Origin: Macrostomum hystrix | Taxonomy: Eukaryota; Platyhelminthes; Macrostomidae | NCBI GenBank assembly: GCA_950097015.1 | Contig: CATNEN010000011.1 | Span: 744,001 to 808,000, forward strand | Direction of reading: 5' to 3' | Length of the DNA stretch: 64,000 nt | In this document: piece after piece, positions 60,001 through 64,000 of the stretch | How positions within the stretch are numbered: position 1 is the stretch's first letter | Layout: every line of letters begins with the position of its first letter | Program-made: the position numbers and the translations under genes | Notes under the pieces: model-generated | What the model was told of the DNA's origin: nothing | Databases searched by the model: none | Seen by the model: only the letters and a program-made list of their open reading frames with translations

Positions 60001-62737
60001 CCCTCTACAGTACACCCTATCTCATCTTTCCCCTGTCTCACCTCTCCCCTGTCTCACCTCTCCCCTGTCTCACCTTTCCTCTGTCCCATCTCTCTTGCGT
60101 CTTATCTCCCGCGTCTCATCTCTCTTGCGTCTTATCACCCCCGTCTCATTTCTCACCTGTCTCATCTCTCACCTGTCTCATCTCTCACCTGTCTCATTTC
60201 TCACCTGTCTCATCTCTCACCTGTCTCATTGTAACACACTAAAATTGGGGAACGAACCTCGCGCTGGCAGACCGAGACCCACTCTTAGTGTGCACAGAAG
60301 TCTCTTTTAAGCTAGCCATTTTTATGGCGATATTTTTTGTGTTATGTGAGAGTTTTGCAGCCAGGTCTTTGCTTTTCTACTTGCAGTAGTCTGAATTGTA
60401 TCTCTCACACTCATCTCTCCCATGTCTCATCTCTCCCCTTTCTTCATGCGGCCCGCCGTCGTCTTTAAGATTCTCTCTTTAGCCCGCGGGGTATATAAGG
60501 TTGTCGACCCCTGTTTTAGAGGTTTAATAACACTCAGTGTTTAAACGCTATCCCACTGGCTTATACACTGTAGAAGCCAAGCAAATATCAACAGCAATTA
60601 TGATTTCCGAGCCTGTTTTTAGTAAAGTTGACAATGACGAAACTGAAATGCACCAACTCAAACAAACCGAGGACAATTTAAACTGTTAGAATTATGTAAC
60701 AAAAACATTAAAAATCTATAAATAGAAATAAGGCAACAAAAAACAGAACAAAAACTCTTTTATTCAGGCTGGGGCAGGCAAACCTTGACAACAAAATTGG
60801 CATGCTTTGATTGGCCGCCGGCGATACTAATACGATGGCTAGTTGCACTGTTACCGACCGGAGCTGCGGATGCTGCAGCCACTGACGCCACCTCACCGCC
60901 CAGGTCTAAAGCTGCGGAGCATTTCTGCAGGCTAAGAATATTTTTTAAGGATAAAAATCAATTCTTGTATTTTTCTATTCGTCGGGATTCGATCAGTAAA
61001 TTAATTACTGGAATTGATCGATCTACGAGTATTGAATTAGTCGATTTTTTTCGATTTTTATCGAATTTATCAAACGAATCAAATTTATCGATTTATTGAT
61101 TTTTATCCGTTTATTGATTTTTATCGATATTTTATAGATTTTCAATTTTTTTCGAATTAACGGAATAAATAGGTTTGTGAACTTTATTGATATCTAGATA
61201 TATGAAAACTCATAAAAAAATCGGCATGATTATAGTAGAAATTTAACTTTTTTACAAACATACTGGGCAAAACTCAAAAGATAAAAAATCTTAGTTAAAA
61301 ATTACCTTACCCTCTGTTCAAATAGCTCAGTCGATTTTTCTTCTGGTGCTCTTCGAAGAAGCGAATTGCGTCATAGTTGAAGGCTTGAATTGTTGACGTC
61401 ATCTTGTCCCTGGCGTAGGTTAGTAATGGCAGGCATTTCATGTTATTATCCATGTTTAGGCTAATATATCCAAATACTTTTTTTATTTATCTATAAAACT
61501 TTTGAGTGTCAAAATTTGGTGATAGTAGACCCTCAGACACTCAAGAAGCAATTACACCGACTCCTAAAGGCACTCACGCACGCAGGTGTGCAACAAAAAT
61601 AGTCTATATACTCACCTCTCCAGTCTCTGCTGTACATAGCGATAATTATTGAGCAGAAAGATGGCCCTTAGAGCCGGATCTGAGTAGTGCTCAGCCCGGC
61701 TGTCTAGTGTTCTCAACAGATTGGCTAGAGTCTGGCTCAGATAGGCGCCAAGAACCTTCGCCTTATCCGCTTGGCGACCTCCTCCGCCCCCAGCGCCACC
61801 GCCGCCGCCTCCACCCGCGGCCTCTCTAGCCAAAATATCGTAGGCCGTGTCGCCAAACTCGTGCAATTGTTGCAGAAATTTCAACACCTTCAGCGTCAGC
61901 TCGTGCACCGTGCCATCAGGCGGCAGGGAGCGAACGCCGACGCCACCGCCTAAATCGCTGACGGCCAGACTTCCCAGTTCGGCGTTCCCTCCGCCACCGG
62001 ATCCGCTCATTGTCGACGCTCCGCCAGCGCCACCGCCGCTGTCTTTGACAATTTCGTCGCGAAAATCTTCCAAACTGCTTCTGGCCTGAGTTCGCATGTC
62101 TTTAGCCAGGTCTTCAAGGCCTCCGCGCAGCGTTGGCGGAAGCGACGACAGCTCCTGGCCGAGGTGGCGCAGACGGTCTAGAACAGCGACAAGGCGAAGG
62201 AGAGCCTCCGGATCCTGCTTGAACTCGCGGCGAACGCTGGCTTCGAAGGACTGAGGAATGGAAAGTGATGTATGAGGGCGAATGAGGTGGGGTGGAAGCT
62301 GAGGAGTGAATGATGAGGTGGGGTGGAAGCTGCGGAGTGTGAGAGTGATAGGTTAAGAGTCCGTGGAAATTCTAAGCACGCTTACTAAGCGTAGATTTGC
62401 AGCAATGATTCAACTCACGTGGACATCTTCAAACATGGTCTCTTTTGCTTTGCTGATAATCAGATCAGCCAATTGCTGAGGCCGGTTCAATTTAATACCG
62501 AACATTGGCGCTACCATGGACTCCAGCTGTGGGAATTCGGATTTTTTAAAAATTACTGTTAAATGTCCATTTTAGCAAAATGCCAACTTAAGATCCTGGT
62601 GCCAAGGAAAACTCACAATGGACATTCTAAGAAACGCTGTAAGCATAGCGTTAACATCGTCGGCGTCCAATTCTGATTGGTCAGCGGAGTCCGCGCCCAG
62701 CGCCGGTTGCTGGGTTAGAGCGGTGGGCCGCGACTTC
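57008..62737 (-). CDS. EXOC7: Exocyst subunit Exo70, EXOC7 (C-terminal part; 5' end outside window)
   Basis: Exo70 tethers secretory vesicles to the plasma membrane as part of the exocyst; its C-terminal domain binds PI(4,5)P2 and Rho-family GTPases. Exons on the minus strand: 62737-62617, 62526-62419, 62250-61616, 61409-61311, 59200-59119, 57509-57468, 57241-57008. Phases agree and encode about 439 residues. Family blocks: AIFLLNNYRYVQQRLER; GWARVLEIVMEKNKPL; LSEKDKALIKEKFKSFNEEF; and the C-terminal signature KYAKVPFTSKRDKYVKYTPE followed by a stop at 57008. Exon 62250-61616 carries two Gly-rich low-complexity inserts (near 61785-61825 and 61985-62035) that are unusual for the family. The N-terminal coiled-coil part of the protein (about 250 residues) must be encoded beyond 64000. 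Introns hold a 40-bp and a 42-bp minisatellite and a hAT MITE. Confidence 0.95.
57290..57450. repeat. Degenerate ATTGG-containing repeats, EXOC7 last intron
   Basis: Four loosely repeated segments of about 45-55 bases, each with TCTATTGGTC or TCAATTGGTC followed by CAATAACC or similar and a CTC-rich stretch. This looks like an old, decayed tandem array in the intron 57242-57467. Confidence 0.6.
57785..58830. repeat. 40-bp minisatellite, EXOC7 intron
   Basis: From about 58130 on there are some 17 nearly identical 40-bp units containing CGCACAGCAACCTCAATCCC and TGCCTCTCTCACACCCAACT. The left part (57785-58130) has more diverged units of the same type. The homogeneous part has probably expanded recently from an older array. 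Confidence 0.95.
59914..60521. mobile_element. Non-autonomous hAT transposon (MITE 2) with internal tandem array
   Basis: The element is 59922-60513 (592 bp), flanked by a perfect 8-bp target duplication TTTTAGAG (59914-59921 and 60514-60521). Its ends are inverted: CAGGGGTCGGCAACC at left; the right end reads CAGGGGTCGACAACC on the minus strand. The next bases, GGCCCGCGGGCC, are typical of a widespread hAT group. Inside, about 60010-60235 is a short tandem array of CTCATCTCTCACCTGT-type units. No transposase is encoded. Confidence 0.95.
60759..60764 (-). terminator. Candidate internal poly(A) signal AATAAA
   Basis: AATAAA overlapping the TAA stop of the possible alternative EXOC7 exon, with a downstream T-rich, GT-rich stretch (GAGTTTTTGTTCTGTTTTTT) on the minus strand, the usual arrangement of a cleavage site. 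Confidence 0.45.
60760..60931 (-). CDS. Possible alternative last exon of EXOC7
   Basis: A GC-rich open stretch in the AT-rich intron between the exons at 61409-61311 and 59200-59119. On the minus strand it follows a plausible acceptor (TATTCTTAG) and joins in phase 2 to the upstream exon. It then reads 56 codons without a stop and ends with TAA inside an AATAAA signal (60759-60764), followed by T/GT-rich sequence. If used, it would replace the conserved C-terminal domain with an unrelated Ala/Ser-rich tail. No homology is recognised, so it may instead be a chance frame. Confidence 0.4.
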
Positions 62738-62754
62738 CTGCGTTTCATTGGGTC

Positions 62755-63420
62755 AGGGATTAGAAGAGTGAAATGGGATGGGGTATAAAGTGGGTCAGGG
62801 ATGAGAAGAGTGAAATGGGATGGGGTATAAAGTGGGTCAGGGATGGGAAGAGTGAAATGGGATGGGGTATAAAGTGTGTCACGGATGAGAAGAGTGAAAT
62901 GGAATGGGGTATAAAGTTGGTCAGGGATGGGAAGAGTGAAATGGGATGGGGTATAAAGTGGGTCAGGGATGGGAAGAGTGAAATGGGATGGGGTATAAAG
63001 TGGGTCAGGGATGAGAAGAGTGAAATGGGATGGGGTATAAAGTGGGTCAGGGATGGGAAGAGTGAAATGGGATGGGGTATAAAGTGGGTCAGGGATGAGA
63101 AGAGTGAAATGGGATGGGGTATAAAGTGGGTCAGGGATGGGAAGAGTGAAATGGGATGGGGTATAAAGTGGGTCAGGGATGAGAAGAGTGAAATGGGATG
63201 GGGTATAAAGTGGGTCAGGGATGGGAAGAGTGAAATGGAATGGGGCATAAAGTGGGTCAGGGATGGGAAGAGTGAAATGGAATGGGGTATAAAGTGGGTC
63301 AGGGATGAGAAGAGTGAAATGGGATGGGGTATAAAGTGGGTCAGGGATGGGAAGAGTGAAATGGGATGGGGTAAAAAGTGGGTCAGGGATGGGAAGAGTG
63401 AAATGGGATGTGGAACAATG
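62755..63420. repeat. 42-bp minisatellite with 84-bp dimer, EXOC7 intron
   Basis: About 16 units of 42 bp containing GGGTCAGGGATGAGAAGAGT and GAAATGGGATGGGGTATAAA. Units with GATGAGAAG and GATGGGAAG alternate over much of the array, making an 84-bp dimer. The array runs to within about 20 bases of the 3' splice site of the exon at 62737-62617, so its last unit supplies part of the splice-site context. Confidence 0.95.
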
Positions 63421-64000
63421 TGGGTCATTGTATACAACTACCCAAACACAGCTATCTTTGTGTTGGAATTCTGCTAAGCATTTACTAATTTATAATCTTT
63501 TGTATCAGAAAGGACAAGTGTCAGTTTATCATTTAAAAAACGAAATCAAACTAACTCTATAGAAAAAACAATCAAATAAAAATCCAGACCATTTTACAAA
63601 AACATCCGTTCGCCTTGAATTTAGATTTTTTTCTTTAAAATAGCGAAACAACTAACAAAACAGAATCTTGCCACCTAAAAACCAAAAAACATTCGCAAAA
63701 CGCTACTTAAATTGACATTGATGAAGCACAAAAAATCATAATCGAGCAATATATATCTGTAAATATAAAAGTTTCCTAATCCCAAAATCGCTACTTGTTA
63801 CTTGTAGTAGAGCTACGAGCAAATAACATCTTTAGAGTAAAATTGTCTGTTTTTATTTTCATGGAATCTTTTATCTACGGCTACATCATCCAGTCACAAT
63901 GGCAGACTGCAGAAAATTGACCAGCGGACAATGATTTAGCAAATCGGTCGCAATCAATTGCTCTAAGCAACGAGTCTAAAAGATCGGTTCCTAACACCGA
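63421..64000. other. EXOC7 intron or upstream sequence
   Basis: AT-rich, with no exon recognised. The remaining 5' exons of EXOC7 must lie to the right of the window. Confidence 0.5.

Noticed and set aside
62760-63477. 225- and 234-codon frames on both strands
   Set aside because: These are the 42-bp minisatellite in an EXOC7 intron, open on both strands because 42 is a multiple of 3.

Overview
The window is animal nuclear DNA. Genes are split by GT-AG introns, and six multi-exon genes can be rebuilt with every intron phase agreeing. Five belong to conserved animal families (FBXW10, an SLC1/EAAT transporter, SLC66A3/PQLC3, GRAMD4, EXOC7). Exons are clearly GC-richer than the AT-rich introns and spacers. 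Nothing in the sequence fixes the species. The heavy load of minisatellites, tRNA-derived SINEs, hAT MITEs and a Ty3/gypsy element would suit a repeat-rich invertebrate, perhaps a flatworm or other lophotrochozoan, but that is a guess.

Layout, left to right. 1-2578: AT-rich spacer. 2579-16015 (+): FBXW10-like F-box/WD40 gene in 8 exons; five of its seven introns carry minisatellites, each with its own unit. 16016-24749: spacer with a 41-bp and a 34-bp minisatellite. 24750-28701 (-): decayed Ty3/gypsy LTR retrotransposon with a perfect 5-bp target duplication, about 300 bp from the next gene. 29002-33443 (+): complete excitatory amino-acid transporter in 6 exons. 33444-40969: spacer with a SINE, a 20-bp minisatellite and a hAT MITE (8-bp duplication). 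40970-46816 (-): GRAMD4-like gene in 11 exons. 48307-52324 (+): SLC66A3-like PQ-loop gene in 6 exons; its first intron is almost all minisatellite, with a 766-bp higher-order repeat. 52481-53150: 30-bp minisatellite. 53746-56024 (-): unrecognised 3-exon gene, about 640 aa. 57008 to about 62737 and beyond (-): C-terminal two thirds or so of EXOC7 (Exo70), with a second hAT MITE and a possible alternative last exon in one intron; its 5' end lies past the window.

The genes do not form a pathway: ubiquitin-ligase adaptor, glutamate transporter, GRAM-domain membrane protein, lysosome-type PQ-loop protein, exocyst subunit. What unites the window is its repeat architecture: about 18 tandem arrays in 64 kb, nearly all in introns or spacers and each with a private unit, plus at least three SINE-type elements and two MITEs with intact target duplications. 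The strongest candidates for something undescribed are the one-array-per-intron pattern, a MITE carrying its own tandem array, the possible truncating exon of EXOC7, the SINE families and the unrecognised gene at 53746-56024.
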